DNA of 64,000 bases from Arctopsyche grandis (GCF_051622035.1 NC_135358.1:24246501-24310500), one strand, 5' to 3'. Counted from the first letter of the stretch, positions 10,741-22,126 are shown. Program-made: numbers and translations. Notes: generated from the sequence alone by a model not told the origin.

Positions 10741-11637
10741 TCAATCGGGATGGGGGGGACTGCGAGCGTGCTCCCCGTTCATGTGGTGTTCTTCGTGTCC
10801 GTTGAGCAGCGGGGGGCCGGGGGAGAGCGGGGGGGTGGCGTGGCCGTTCTGGAGCGAGTGGGGCACACTCAGCGGGGCCACGGCCACGGCCAGCGCCAGG
10901 GGCAGGTCGCTGTCTCCGCTCGTGGAGCAGCTGGACGTGTCGCTGTCCGTCTCCGAGTCTTCAGAGTCCGAGGAGGAGGAGGAGGAGGAGGCGCGGCGGC
11001 GCGCCTGCAGAGCCAGCGCCTGGTTGGCGGCGCGCAGCTCCCTGATGAGCTCCTCCTGCTGCTGCAGCCGCGAGCAGGCGTCGTTGGAGTTGGAGTTGGC
11101 GTTGGCATTGGCGTCGACTTCGGGGCGAGATAGCCGTTTGTTGAGGGCGTCGTAGCGGGTCTGCAGCGAGAGGTACTCCTGCATCAGCTCGTCCTTGGTC
11201 ATGTTGTTGAGGCGCTCGCTCTGCGCGTCCTCGTACACGGACGAGAACTCCTTGGTGAGGAAGTCCTCCTCGTCCTCGGGCAGCGGGTAGAAGTAGTTCT
11301 CGTCGGAGTCGACGCTGAAGCTGGAGTCGCGAGTGCGCGGCTCGTGGCGCACCTCGGGCATGTGCTCCTCCATGAGGAACTGGTTGGTGTTGTAGGGTGC
11401 GTGGGTCGACCTGAGGTCCCTCCAGGGCCGGCCCGAGGCCACGCGGCGCGGCTTGTTGGGTTTGCCACGGCGGGTGCGCTTTTTGAATTTCGAATCTGGC
11501 GCCATTGCGGGCGCGCCCTGTCTCGTGCGCGCGCCGCCAGGTGCCGCTGAGGAGCGAGCGCGGGGGGCGAGGAGGGGGCGGACACTCCTGACGGGAGGCT
11601 GCGTTTCCGTTTCCGTTTCCGTTCCACTGATCTCCAT
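10741..11637 (-). CDS. Hexim: HEXIM, P-TEFb inhibitor
   Basis: HEXIM proteins bind 7SK RNA through a basic region and then inhibit the Cdk9/cyclin T kinase P-TEFb in the nucleus. The 298-residue single-exon ORF shows the family order: a basic motif KKRTRRGKPNKPRR (about 52-65), the P-TEFb-inhibitory PYNT motif (81-84, in APYNTNQFLMEEH), an acidic region PEDEEDF (120-126), and a C-terminal coiled coil in two halves (about 147-169, MTKDELMQEYLSLQTRY, and 190-213, LQQQEELIRELRAANQ). Low-complexity insertions separate these: NANANSNSN after the first helix and a Ser/Asp/Glu tract after the second. I choose ATG 11637 (gccATGG context). ATG 11505 (gcaATGG) would remove an ETETETE leader and is also plausible. 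The frame is open further upstream, but only a GTG precedes. Codon use is very GC-rich. The lack of introns matches human HEXIM1. Confidence 0.9.
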   Translation of the reverse strand: MEISGTETETETQPPVRSVRPLLAPRARSSAAPGGARTRQGAPAMAPDSKFKKRTRRGKPNKPRRVASGRPWRDLRSTHAPYNTNQFLMEEHMPEVRHEPRTRDSSFSVDSDENYFYPLPEDEEDFLTKEFSSVYEDAQSERLNNMTKDELMQEYLSLQTRYDALNKRLSRPEVDANANANSNSNDACSRLQQQEELIRELRAANQALALQARRRASSSSSSSDSEDSETDSDTSSCSTSGDSDLPLALAVAVAPLSVPHSLQNGHATPPLSPGPPLLNGHEEHHMNGEHARSPPHPD

Positions 11638-11830
11638 GGCGGGGGGCGTAGCCTCCGGGGGGCTCCGTTGGGCGAGAGGGGGGGTGAAGGGTGGGTGTGC
11701 TGCGAGAGCGGACGACACGCGTCCTACGTCGTGCGCGCTTCACACACGACTGTCGCCATTTCGAGTGTGCAGTGCAGAGCTGAGCTTCTCAAGCTGGGGC
11801 GCGCACCCCACGCCGCGCATCCTTTGTTTC
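11638..11830 (-). promoter_or_regulatory. Hexim 5' UTR and CpG-rich promoter region
   Basis: The GC-rich island covering the Hexim coding sequence continues to about 11820 and then drops abruptly to AT-rich sequence, so transcription on the minus strand probably starts in 11700-11820. No TATA box was seen. The exact start site cannot be read from sequence alone. Confidence 0.4.
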
Positions 11831-13000
11831 GCAATCCACCATAACGAGGCAAACAAACTGTACGAGAACGACCCACATTGGCAAATGTGTACGTGCATTT
11901 CTCGATCTGTTTACTAGACGTCCGAATATGTATGTGCTGACGGTAGGTGTTCCGTGTGCGTCCTTGTGGCGATTCTGTCCGCGCGTATGGAAATTTTGTT
12001 TGTCTCTTTACGTACTTACGTAGCTAAACTCGTTCCTTCGATCTATGTATGTATGTGTATGTCAAATGACACTTTTTTTTGGAAAATACGATGATACCTA
12101 GCCTATCTCAAATACATACTAAATGAATATTGAGTACGTTTGTACATAATATACTGATCAAATTTTTGTCAAACTGAACGCTATTATTTTATGCTAGATA
12201 AGTGGCGTCGCAGTTGTAAAATATTAACTCTGTTTATAGAAAATTGAAGGTTAACATCGTGGAACTACGACATAATGCTAATACGTTTAAATATATCCGT
12301 GGTGAACGTATTAACTATGACCTGAATGATTGTTTTCTCAGGATACTTTGGAGAAACATACATTTTTTTTATATGATTTTGGAGTAAAACTTATTTATGG
12401 GTTACGATGGGGATAGTGTTCCATCGTTTCTCTCCATTACGCGTAAAAAAATATTTCTGACTCTTTCAGTACTTTTAGGGCTATGGTGAAAAAGCGAATC
12501 TGTGGTTGATTTGCTTCTTCACCTTCATTGTTAATTAATTTGAATATGTTTTTGTAATTGTGGTGTTCACTGTACATGGAATATAATATTTCAATTTATA
12601 TTTGTACATTTTTTGTCTCACTCTACTGCTTTCCTTTTTTTATATTTTATTCTGTATGTGTGCCAGTTTAAATAAAATAAATAGTGTAAAACGATTGAAT
12701 TTTATCTGACTTCATAGTTCAGATGAATCCATATTAACATTATGAAATAAAAAATAAATTAAAAAAACGTGCTGAGAATTATTTTCCTTGATTACTAGAA
12801 TACATTATTGGATATATATTGTTAGTTAAAATAATTTCTGGTAAATTCTGATTAATTATTTTTTTTATGTATAGAATTTTTCGTTTAATTACGTACATAC
12901 ATATGTATGTATGTATGTCAATTTTAAAAATGTGTATTTCATTGAACTAATAGTGAAATTCATGTGTCGTATAACGTCTTATAGAATGTATACATATATG
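11831..13000. other. Intergenic DNA between Hexim and Yif1
   Basis: AT-rich spacer with CATA/TATG repeats (12891-12919 is the longest). No gene seen. Confidence 0.4.
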
Positions 13001-13229
13001 CAGTGGTGTCACCCTAATAGTTTCCATGGGTTTCCGGAGACCCGTTGTTAAAAATCAAAAGTTTCCGGAAACCCATTATTTAATCTAAAAAGTCATATAA
13101 TTTTTGTCAAAAATTATACAACTCTTGAAAATTTAATGAATGCTCATGTTAGTGCCTTGGACGAAAAAAAAATTACATATCTTCAAAATATTGGAAACCC
13201 GCTGTTCCAAAATTGGGGTGACACCACTG
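13001..13229. mobile_element. hAT-type MITE with perfect 8-bp target duplication
   Basis: The ends CAGTGGTGTCACCCTA and ggggtgacaccactg are inverted repeats, flanked by an identical 8-bp duplication CATATATG (12993-13000 and 13230-13237). An 8-bp duplication with CAGTG-type ends is typical of hAT elements. The 229-bp interior is non-coding. The phrase tttccggaaaccca recurs inside and in the related copy at 18787-19060. Confidence 0.85.
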
Positions 13230-13237
13230 CATATATG

Positions 13238-14300
13238 TATGTATCATTTAAATTGTTATTTTGGCATGCACTTGGTTCATCGACACTTTAAATTTAAAAT
13301 GTTATTCAATTCATATTCTACATACTATAAACCTTGAGGAACATATTGAATGCATTAAAAATGATGAAAAATGAAAAGCGTGTCTAAGTCATACTTATTT
13401 TTAAATATGCTAGTTTTTTCATATTTCATATATTAGTAAGTAAATAAAATTTTATTTATATAATACAAATATAAATAAATAATAAATGTTTTTTACAATT
13501 ATTATAACAGAATTTTTAGTTGGGAATCAAAATAATGAACATATGTACATTACATTTTTTTCCATACGATATCATAAATAGATTATTCAAAACGATTCCT
13601 TTGGTTATCCTTCAGATTAATTACGACGGAAGACGATTGATAATTTACTGTTGGCTGATTTTATTTACCAAATTACGGTCATTTAACCCTGTGATGCAAT
13701 AACTATTTCGTGATTATGTTGTAAACAAAGTGGCGCACGTAAAAAACTTTGGGAGTCACTGAATGTAATGTGCTCCCTACTTCCGCGGAGCGGCGTTATC
13801 ATCACGCGTATTGCACTTTTTGCCGATTAATACAAGCATATAAAACTCCGATAATTTATTCCATTTAGAATAGTTACATCTGCGAGTAAAAATAAATGAC
13901 ACATTCGTATTTCATATACTACATGAAATGAATATGCAAAAAAATAAAGTCTAACCATTACGCATACAATAGTAATTATGAATTATAGAAAAATTATTTA
14001 ATAAAACCATTCAGTTGGTTTTATGGTTAAATATGCGCGTAGAATAATTATACTTAGTAGAGTAATATTGATATGATGGTAAATAATATGTATGTAATAA
14101 AAAAATATATGGTTTTGCTAAGAGGAATTGCAATTATGATGATTATTAAAAAGGTGAATTATAAAACTATATTTATTGACAAAAGAATCGCAATGAAGAT
14201 CCAAGGATTTAAATTTGTTTTTTTTTCAAAGCGTTGGGCACTGGCCGTAAAAATTGGTATTATTACTATATATGAAGTCCGATCAAAAGTACTCTTGATT
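13238..14300. other. Intergenic DNA upstream of Yif1
   Basis: AT-rich; no gene or repeat family recognised. A small GC-richer patch lies at 13730-13810. Confidence 0.35.
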
Positions 14301-14489
14301 GGTCAATGAATCATATATGTAAAATTTCGTCCAATCACACGTCAGTATTCGTGTACGTGATTAGCTCTAGTTGTCAGTTGCTCGCTGTCTGGTGATGTGT
14401 AACTTTGGCGTTTATTTTTTGTTTTCACTATTCAGCTGAACAAATAGTTTCATAATTCTCAATATTATTTTACTGAACTATTAAATATC
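14298..14489 (+). promoter_or_regulatory. Yif1 promoter and 5' UTR
   Basis: Two CCAAT boxes in opposite orientation (ATTGG at 14298, CCAAT at 14331) lie upstream of an arthropod initiator-like TCAGTTG at 14374-14380. That leaves a 5' UTR of about 110 bases before the ATG at 14490. The initiator assignment is an inference. Confidence 0.4.
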
Positions 14490-17400
14490 ATGAATTATAA
14501 CCAAAATAATCCGCCTAGGCAAGGTGAGTTTAAATTTTTGACAGTATTACTATCACTTTTTGAATTGTCTCTAGTTCTTTATTATTAAGATTATATATCA
14601 TTTAAAACAGTATTTCCAGCGTATTTTGATATATTCGAATGCTAAAACGGGATGTGTTGAAACGGTTTCTCAATTAAAATCGTATTCAAACATATTTGAG
14701 GTTATCTTTCACATTTATTTTTATCTCAAACTGTGTCAGTTCCACCTGAAACGTATTAAATTCTTGAAAATACGGTTTTTCAAAGGTTGTTATGTATTTT
14801 TAACAGACTATTTTTTCATAAAATTACTGTCTATTACATATTACAATGCTGGTATATCGCCTATAATTTTAATATCTACAATATGATATATGTTGAAATT
14901 AAGTATGATTTGAAATTAAATTTAATATGTCAATGCGATGGAGACGTAGTTGAGCCACTTTTGGTCACAATAAAAAGTTGTCGACTTCCGGAATCTAAAT
15001 CGTAATTGTGTATATGTATGTTTATCTAAACAAATGAATGAAATAAGTTTTTATTTATATTATTAAAATAAATGTACCTTATGTATGTGAATATTTTTTT
15101 AATGTTTTATTTCAGGTGGTTTTGGTAAAAAAGTAAAACGTGTTAGTGATGTTGCTGCTTTAGGAATGTCACCACCAGCACAAAATTATCCTCAAGCTCC
15201 ATTTGATCCTACATATAACACAAATATGAATCAAAATCAACCGCCTTTCAACGAAAATAGCTATGATCCTCAAGGCTTTGAATCAAATATGAGTGAGTGC
15301 ACAATACCAGAATATTTTGAATATTTATTAGAATATTTTGATATAATTGCTAGCTCAATAATTACTGTTTTCATTTATTTTATAGATTTTAATCAATACA
15401 ACGTCAGCGAGGAACAGGCATCTCCAATGTCTATTCCGTCACCTTTCATACCGAATAAATCACAATTCGGTATGATGCTTCAGCAGCCAATGGTTCAAGG
15501 CATGGCTGTGGAATTCGGCCAACAATTGGCTAGTCAAGGAAAAGACATTGTAAATAAAAAAATAGAAAAGTACGTTTCTGTATCAGAATTGAAATATTAT
15601 TTTGCAGTCGATACGAAATATGTGCTGAAAAAGTTATTATTAATTTTCTTTCCATTTACGCATAAGGTTTGTAAAATCCTTATCGTTTTTCTTTGTAAGT
15701 TCATGTTTACTAACATATGTATCTATTATTTCAATTATGTTTATAGGATTGGACTGTAAAATATGACCAAGAACATCCGGTTCAGCCACGTTATGAAATA
15801 AATGCACCTGATCTTTATATTCCTACAATGGCTTATGTTACATATGTTGTACTTGCTGGGTTTGTTTTAGGTAAAATATTATGTAGTTTAGAGCAGCGGT
15901 TCTTAAACTTAAGTGGTCTGCAGATTTGCAAGTCTGGTCTACTCCATACATTTAACTAAAAATCTTAGGCAAAAAATACATTACAAGTATGCGAAATTTC
16001 AGACTGGTTTGACATTAGGAAGTGAATCGACTGAATAGCCGATGGAATGGCAAGTGGGAGCCAAACTGGATAAAGAATAATTTTTACTAGCACGGTTGTT
16101 ACAATATATTATTACAAATTTAAGAAAGCTGGACACCAGCGCCTTGTCCATACAAACGTTTTACACTCTTCCCTTCCTATGGCACTAGAGAAATTATTTT
16201 TTAATATGCTATGGATATCCACCATAGGCATATTTCTATCTTTTTATTTTTTTTATTAGTTATTTTTTATAGGAGCTAGGAGCCACCAAACATCTATAAA
16301 ATCGCCTCGTTTTTACACCCACGAAAAGAGTCCAGCGTGCTAATTTAACGGTTGATTTTTAAAAAAATACGAAGACACAAACAGAAAATATCTTTCTCAT
16401 ACCGATGATGAAATTTTTTTAAAAATTCGTCCAGTTTCGGAGGAGAAAACTGGAGAATACGAAACCTCGATTTTGTCGATTTAAAATAGGTATTATCTGA
16501 TCGAGGTGCAACTGTTGCATTCACTCAATGTATATTGTTGCATTCGCTCAATATATACATTCACTCAATATATATATCGAAGAAAGGAACGGCAACAAAA
16601 TTAAGGTTTCGGGTATCCAGTTCTCTTAATAAACCCATATATACACATAAAATGAATTAAAAATAAATCCTAAAACATGTCTTACATTTAGGAAAAGGAA
16701 TTTTATTTCAGTAGTTTTGTCAGTTTTTACATACCTCTTTTTTTACTATCAACAAACAAATTGTATTTTTTCTTGAATTTAATCCCAATTTTGAGTCTAT
16801 TTAATTTTATCCAATTTTATGTACATTCAAGCTATTTCAAATATAGTCGTGCACAATGAAAGTCTGTTCGTTTTTGATTTCATAATTTTAAAGATTAGGG
16901 TAATAAAATTTTTAATTAAAAATGTCACATTTTGTTATTTTTTATTGAAATACTCGTAGATTTCAATTATGTGTCGCATGCTGGATTTAAATTTTCTAAC
17001 TCAAAGTAATATAATTCATCAGACCCCCAACTAATCTCCAAATCACAGTTTGAGAAACGCTGGTTTAGAAAAATATTTGTATTTTATTTGGTTGTGGATA
17101 TTATAATAAAAATTATTGTCGCTAATAAACATGGTACACATATACATATGTATGTCATATTATAGGTATGCAACATAAGTTTTCACCAGAGCAAATTGGC
17201 ATACAAGCATCAAGTGCACTTGCTTACAGTATATTTGAATTATTTATATATGCAGCCACGAAATATCTTACGAATATTCAAACAAGATTAGGAGTTTATG
17301 ATTTGTTATCATTCTCTGGATATAAATATGCGATAATAATCGCTTCAATATTGATGAGCGTTATATTTAAAAGCTTTGGATATTATCTTTGCCTTGGCTA

Positions 17401-17707
17401 TTGCAGTATTGCTCTCTCATTTTTCATGGCAAGTATTTTATTTTAAATTTTTATTTTTATTGCAAAAACAAGATGTAACAACCTTTATATATAATTTTAG
17501 ATGAGGACACTGAAAGTTCAAATTCTTGCTGACCCATCAATACAGCATGGTTACACACAAGATACATATGGTCAACCAAGACACACCGGAGGTGCAAAAA
17601 GGAAGAGATATTTCATATTTCTTATAGCTTTAATGCAACCATTTCTCTCTTGGTGGTTGTCATATCATCTTGTACCGACTAAAAGTATAGTTGAGTCGAA
17701 TTTTTGA
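14490..17707 (+). CDS. Yif1: Yif1 (YIP1-interacting factor), ER-Golgi membrane protein
   Basis: Yif1 partners with Yip1 and Rab GTPases in ER-to-Golgi vesicle transport. I assemble six exons: 14490-14523, 15116-15292, 15386-15666, 15747-15870, 17166-17428, 17501-17707, which join in phase to 361 residues, close to the family length. The N-terminus is cytosolic and rich in Pro, Asn and Gln. A conserved core follows: [27 protein letters not shown], then [28 protein letters not shown]. At least five hydrophobic segments follow from about residue 184 ([34 protein letters not shown]; two inside [21 protein letters not shown] and [11 protein letters not shown]; and [20 protein letters not shown]), ending shortly after. 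Intron 5 starts with GC, not GT (ATG|GCAAGT), and the join [15 protein letters not shown] fits the family. Intron 4 carries a hAT element. Candidate poly(A) signals AATAAA lie at 17867 and 17923. Confidence 0.93.
15894..17062. mobile_element. Non-autonomous hAT element in Yif1 intron 4
   Basis: The left end CAGCGGTTCTTAAAC and right end GTTTGAGAAACGCTG are inverted repeats of the CAGNGGTTCTCAAAC kind seen in many hAT elements. The flanking 8 bases are gtttagag (15886-15893) and gtttagaa (17063-17070), a duplication with one mismatch. The 1169-bp interior has no transposase ORF. It makes up most of intron 4 and does not disturb the splice sites. Confidence 0.85.
16124..16240 (+). mobile_element. 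Partial TTAA-target MITE nested in the hAT element
   Basis: It begins directly after TTAA (16120-16123) and shares a long stretch with the complete copy at 46600-46771, including ccagcgccttgtc and atggcactagagaaattatt. Only the left half is present; the right arm is lost. Confidence 0.65.
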
Positions 17708-18786
17708 TTTAAACTTAATTTAAACTTTGATTTAATCAATATAGTAACTTTGGTTTTGTAAAGTAATGAATGGATTGGATAAAATTAAAGTTTGAAACAA
17801 AGTTATGAAATTGCTTTTATACAATAGTGATGTTGATTAGATCGTGTGGGCACATTTATTACCTTGAATAAAAACATTGTTTTTAATATAATATGACAAT
17901 ATTAATAACCTTATTGTTGTCAAATAAAGGGGTTGTTAAACTACATGTGACTTCCATAAATTCTACATGCATTATAGCAAAGTTATGTTTTAATGTTTTT
18001 AGTCTATAACAAAATATCTAAATAAATTCCGTACTTAATGTTTCCATACTTGGTATGTTTTATATTGTATGGCCATTTTTATGTTGCTCAAATTCAATAT
18101 GGTAACTAAAATGCAATTTAACAAAAGAGCAAAACACAAATCTTTAATGTTGCAAGCGACTTTATTCAATTATCAGTTATGTAATACCTAAATTTAAAAC
18201 GTAAATATTTTAAATTAAAATAAATATTTGTACGGTTTAATTAAATTTATTTAAACTATTACATATACATACATATTTTAAAATTCATTTTTTGCTTTAT
18301 GTTTTGGAATATCCCTACACAACAATTTGTTAGCCTTATTTTTTTCCTATTATAAGTTGGAGTTATCCAATTATTTTCCCTACAAACATGTGTAGAATGC
18401 GTTTAATTTCCTACATATGCGTGTGAAAAACCTTCCGCATGATCTTTCATAAAATAAATAACTTTACTTGGTATGTGAACGATATTAAAAATTTGAAATT
18501 ATTTAATACTTTATTTTTCCTTTTGTATATGTTTGTCCTTTTTTAAATAAAAATGCTTTAAACTATTTGAATATTTTGATTATTTCAATCCTGTTATTAT
18601 ATTATTATCCTGTTGTATTAGTATGAACAAAGGATACGCCCTATATGTATATTTACATATGTGCATATAAAGAGAAGCTCAAGTTATATTAACTATATTA
18701 TATTATAAATAGTGTTTTCACTGCATCAAGAGATATTTTAATAACTATTGGCTAGGCTTTAAACAGAAAATAAAAACGTGTACATC
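17708..18786. other. Yif1 3' UTR and intergenic DNA
   Basis: AATAAA signals at 17867-17872 and 17923-17928 suggest that the Yif1 transcript ends shortly after. The rest is AT-rich spacer without a recognisable gene. Confidence 0.45.
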
Positions 18787-19060
18787 CAGTGATGTCACGC
18801 CAATTTTGAAACAACCGGTTCCCAAATTTTTTTCTATATATATATATATATATATTTCGAAAAAATGTATTTTCTCTTGAACTGCTATGTAATCGACTGC
18901 AAACCTTTTAAAAATTGTAACCGTCGATAACAATTTTCAAGATTTGTATAATTTTTGACAAAAATATGAATTTTTAGATTTCTTAGGGGTTTCCAGAAAA
19001 TTTTTATTTTTAACAACGAGTTTCCGGAAACCCATGGAAACTATTAGGGTGACACCACTG
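18787..19060 (-). mobile_element. hAT-type MITE, second copy of the family at 13001
   Basis: The ends CAGTGATGTCACGCC and ggtgacaccactg match those of the element at 13001-13229, and the interior phrase tttccggaaacccatggaaa appears in inverted orientation relative to it. No target duplication is preserved (tgtacatc against tcagtaaa). A TA run lies inside. Confidence 0.75.
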
Positions 19061-20162
19061 TCAGTAAATTGGTATTGGTGATCACTAATTGTAAATATCT
19101 AATGTTTTGATCCATTTTTAAGAGCTTTTTTAATTTAAGAAATAGTAAATTAAAAAAAAAAATTAGGTCGGAACACGTTGGAATTTTGTGAAATGTACTT
19201 AATTGATAAAAAAAATGTTTAAAATCTTCAACGAAAGGGAGGTAGGTGTCTGCAGATACGGTGGTTATTGTGGGCGATTATGGCCAACAGAAAATTTGGC
19301 GCATCGTCGTTTGCCGCTTGGCGGTACAATTAAATGGCAAGATCTAACCTTATTTATATGCAAAGCATAACAAAAAACAAATTAGGAATGTTGCATAATG
19401 TCGTTTGAATGCACCGAGTGCGCTAAAACGGCCTGTCTGCGCCCGACACACTGACCCATTTTCCGTTTTGTTCGGTGAACTAGCCACTCGCTGGGCTACT
19501 TTTTTTTTCAATTTAATGACGGGCTCGTGTCCTGTCGAATCAATAGGATGCATGAATGGCGTTGAGGAGATCACCCAGGACGACAGGACGACAAATGGCA
19601 ATAATAAACATTCCGTAGCCGTGCGAAACAAGGTCGGAGCGCGCGGGGAATTGGAAAAACGCGCAATCTAAATAGGCCACCACTGCAATGTGCCCACACA
19701 CGCTCCACATCTTTTTTTTTTCACCGCATATTATATAATTCAATTTAATATTTGGTGAATATGTTTTATTTGTGTTTTGATAATTGCCTTTTCAAAAATA
19801 GTATTCAAAAAGAGTTTCCATCGAACTATTTTCTTTTGTTTCGATGTATTTTCTGTTGTTTCAATACGAAAATAATAGGTTCGATGTTTAACGACGTTTT
19901 TTATTATATAAATCGTACTGCATTTTTTAGATTCAAAATTTTATTTTTTTATTTTTTCATCCATAGAATGTATAGAAAATTTGTTCGGATTTTCACTAAT
20001 CCTAGTAAGAATCTAGTTAGAACTAGTTTGAGATAATAGAAAATTTTTCCAAATTTTTCTTGAGACCAAATAATTAACTTAATTAAATAATTAACATAAA
20101 ATTAAATAATTAACATAAAACGAAAATAATGTGGCATCAAAAATTAAAGCGAAATTTAATAA
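19061..20162. other. Intergenic DNA
   Basis: No gene recognised. Positions 19390-19700 have a higher GC content than the surroundings and short ORFs on both strands, but no domain, splice structure or family could be recognised. Confidence 0.35.
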
Positions 20163-20725
20163 CGGTCTCCGTGACGAGACAGAATGTTAAATTACAGAGC
20201 ACTTGGAGGGACGCTGTTACAGCCTACGGAATATTTGTTTAAGTTTAAAACAATGTACTTCTCATAAAACGTGCCAGATCCTGTTTTCGCAGGGTATATT
20301 TACAGGACTCGGTGCACATTTGTTTGGTACGAGGCGTGCTCGCTCTCGAGTATGAACTGCGCTGCAAAAAACATTCGTTCAATCGTTCAATGCAAAAAAA
20401 CAATCGTTCAGCACTTTCGTACCTGTCTCCGCGACGAGACAGAATATTAAATGACAGAAAACGCAAATATCGGAAGGCAAAGATCGAAAATCGAAAGATC
20501 TTAAGTTGAAAGATCAAAAAAAAAATGGTTCATGGTAAACGGTACATACTCACGCACATACTCACTTAATTTGCGCGAGCAGGATACAACAGGAACAAGA
20601 GGAACAGGCTTTTCCTCCCATATTAATGTGCGCGCGCATTTTTTTTTGATCTTTCGACTTAAGATCTTTGCCTTCCGATATTTGCGTTTTCTGTAATTTA
20701 GCATTCTGTCTCATCACGTAGACCC
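20163..20725. mobile_element. Long-TIR palindromic transposon, copy B, 9-bp target duplication
   Basis: The ends (ggtctccgtgacgagacaga and tctgtctcatcacgtagacc) are inverted repeats. The 9-bp duplication ATTTAATAA is perfect (20154-20162 and 20726-20734). A third, direct copy of the terminal phrase occurs inside, at about 20430, after a segment of about 230 bases (agcacttggagggacgctgt onward) shared with copy C. The right half can fold back on itself: catggtaaacggtac, gcgcgagcaggatacaacag and gatctttgccttccgatatt are partly complementary to other parts. ORFs in it are by-products of the repeat. Confidence 0.8.
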
Positions 20726-20979
20726 ATTTAATAAATATATAAGTAATGTCAATTCCATAACCTCCACGTCCAGTTTTCAATTTCAATTAGTTTAATTGAA
20801 TCCATTTTTTCATATATGTATATGTGTATGCATATATGTATATGTATATATGTATGCATGAAAGAACTTAATTTTTAATAGTAAATTTCCGGTGATTTTT
20901 ATTCATTAAAAACTTTATTCGAAGAAATTGATGCACGAATCAGAAATTACGAATTACAAAGTGATACATTTTGTGCATC

Positions 20980-21660
20980 ACCGACACCCTGGGGGCATTG
21001 CCCCCCCCGCGTCTCCGACGCCTCCGGCGCCCTGGGGGCTTTGCCCCCAGCACCTGCGCCCCCGAAGCTTAGAGCGCCTCTGGTGTTCCAGGGTCTTCGC
21101 CTCCGCGCCCCCAGCACATCCAGCGCGGCCGGAGGACGCTCGACACCTTCCCCCCCTCCCCCACTACCACGCTTCCCGGCGTCTCGATTCCCATAATGCT
21201 CCCCTCGTCTGTCACATATTTATATACATATTTATATACATACATATTTATATACATATTTACCGACAGTCCGTTTTTATATATTATATACTAGTGTTGT
21301 GCCCGTTGATTTCAACGGGTGGTTTCGAAAAGGAATTGAAACACGAATAAAAATAAAGTTATTTGTAGTATAATGTATAATGTAAGGCAGAGCATCTTAA
21401 CCTGTGTGCCGCGGCAGCGTAGAAGCGTATAGCACCATATAGATCTAACGCGTGCGAGCGAGATGCGTGAAAAGGTTACGATGCTCTGATGTAAGGTAAT
21501 TTATAGGCGCACGCCACTTAATATTAATCGTAATAAACGTGGCATATTATACACTTCAACCCGGCGCCTCTGGCGCCCTGGGGGCTTCGCCCCAGCGCCT
21601 TCGCTCCCGACGCCTAGAGCTCCCGCGCTCCCGGGTTTTTGTCTCCGCGCTCCTTATATA
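20980..21660. repeat. Two GC-rich repeat segments around a degenerate element end
   Basis: Segment 1 (about 20985-21175) and segment 2 (about 21555-21655) share ggcgccctgggggct, then gccccagcgcc-like and cgcctagagc-like phrases in the same orientation and order. Their high GC content contrasts sharply with the neighbourhood. Between them are an inverted repeat cccgttgatttcaacggg at 21302-21319 and TA-rich sequence. I do not recognise the family. Confidence 0.5.
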
Positions 21661-21819
21661 GTGAGTAGGGCCTGCTTGTTTCCAATTGGGACCCATCCTT
21701 TCACATATTGAGCTAAAATCTACGTTTTCATTTTGGCCAACATTTACAGTGCTTTCTCATGAGGAAGCAAATGACGAAAGCGTTTGTTGTCGTGAAAATA
21801 ATTCGGAGCTTGGCGTGAT

Positions 21820-22126
21820 CGGTATTCACTATTCAGTATTCAGTCGTAAGCTGTAAGTCGTAGAGGCGTAGATGGAGAGAGGCGTGATGATAGCGGAGAG
21901 CAGTAGAGCAGTGGGGTGGGGTGTTTGGCGTAGTCCGTAGTCAGCAGTCGGGTAGTGGGTGGGGTGAGTACGAGGCGAGTGCGAGTGCGAGTGCGAGGCG
22001 AGTGTGGGGGTCGGTGGTGGGGGGGTAAAGGGGGCGGAGGTGGGGGGGTAAAGGGGGCGGAGGTGGGGGGGGGGGGGTGTCACAGTCGTGTTGCGCGGCA
22101 GCGTCAGTATCGGCGCGGCGGCCAAC
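21820..22126 (+). promoter_or_regulatory. pasilla promoter and 5' UTR, GC-rich island
   Basis: An arthropod initiator-like TCAGTCG occurs at 21840-21846, followed by G-rich and CG-rich simple sequence up to the ATG at 22127. The island continues past exon 1 to about 22840. No TATA box recognised. The start-site assignment is an inference. Confidence 0.4.

Noticed and set aside
10961-11743. Arg/Pro-rich ORF in another minus frame over Hexim, and long plus-strand ORFs at 10631-11155 and 11453-11917
   Set aside because: They are open only because of the very GC-rich Hexim sequence; the Hexim frame alone carries the PYNT motif and coiled coil.
19350-19671. ORFs on both strands in a GC-richer patch
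   Set aside because: No family recognised and both strands are open equally; no support for a gene.
20245-20517. 90-residue ORF repeated almost identically at 47172-47444
   Set aside because: Conservation is explained by the shared long-TIR repeat; the translation is low-complexity and matches no transposase.
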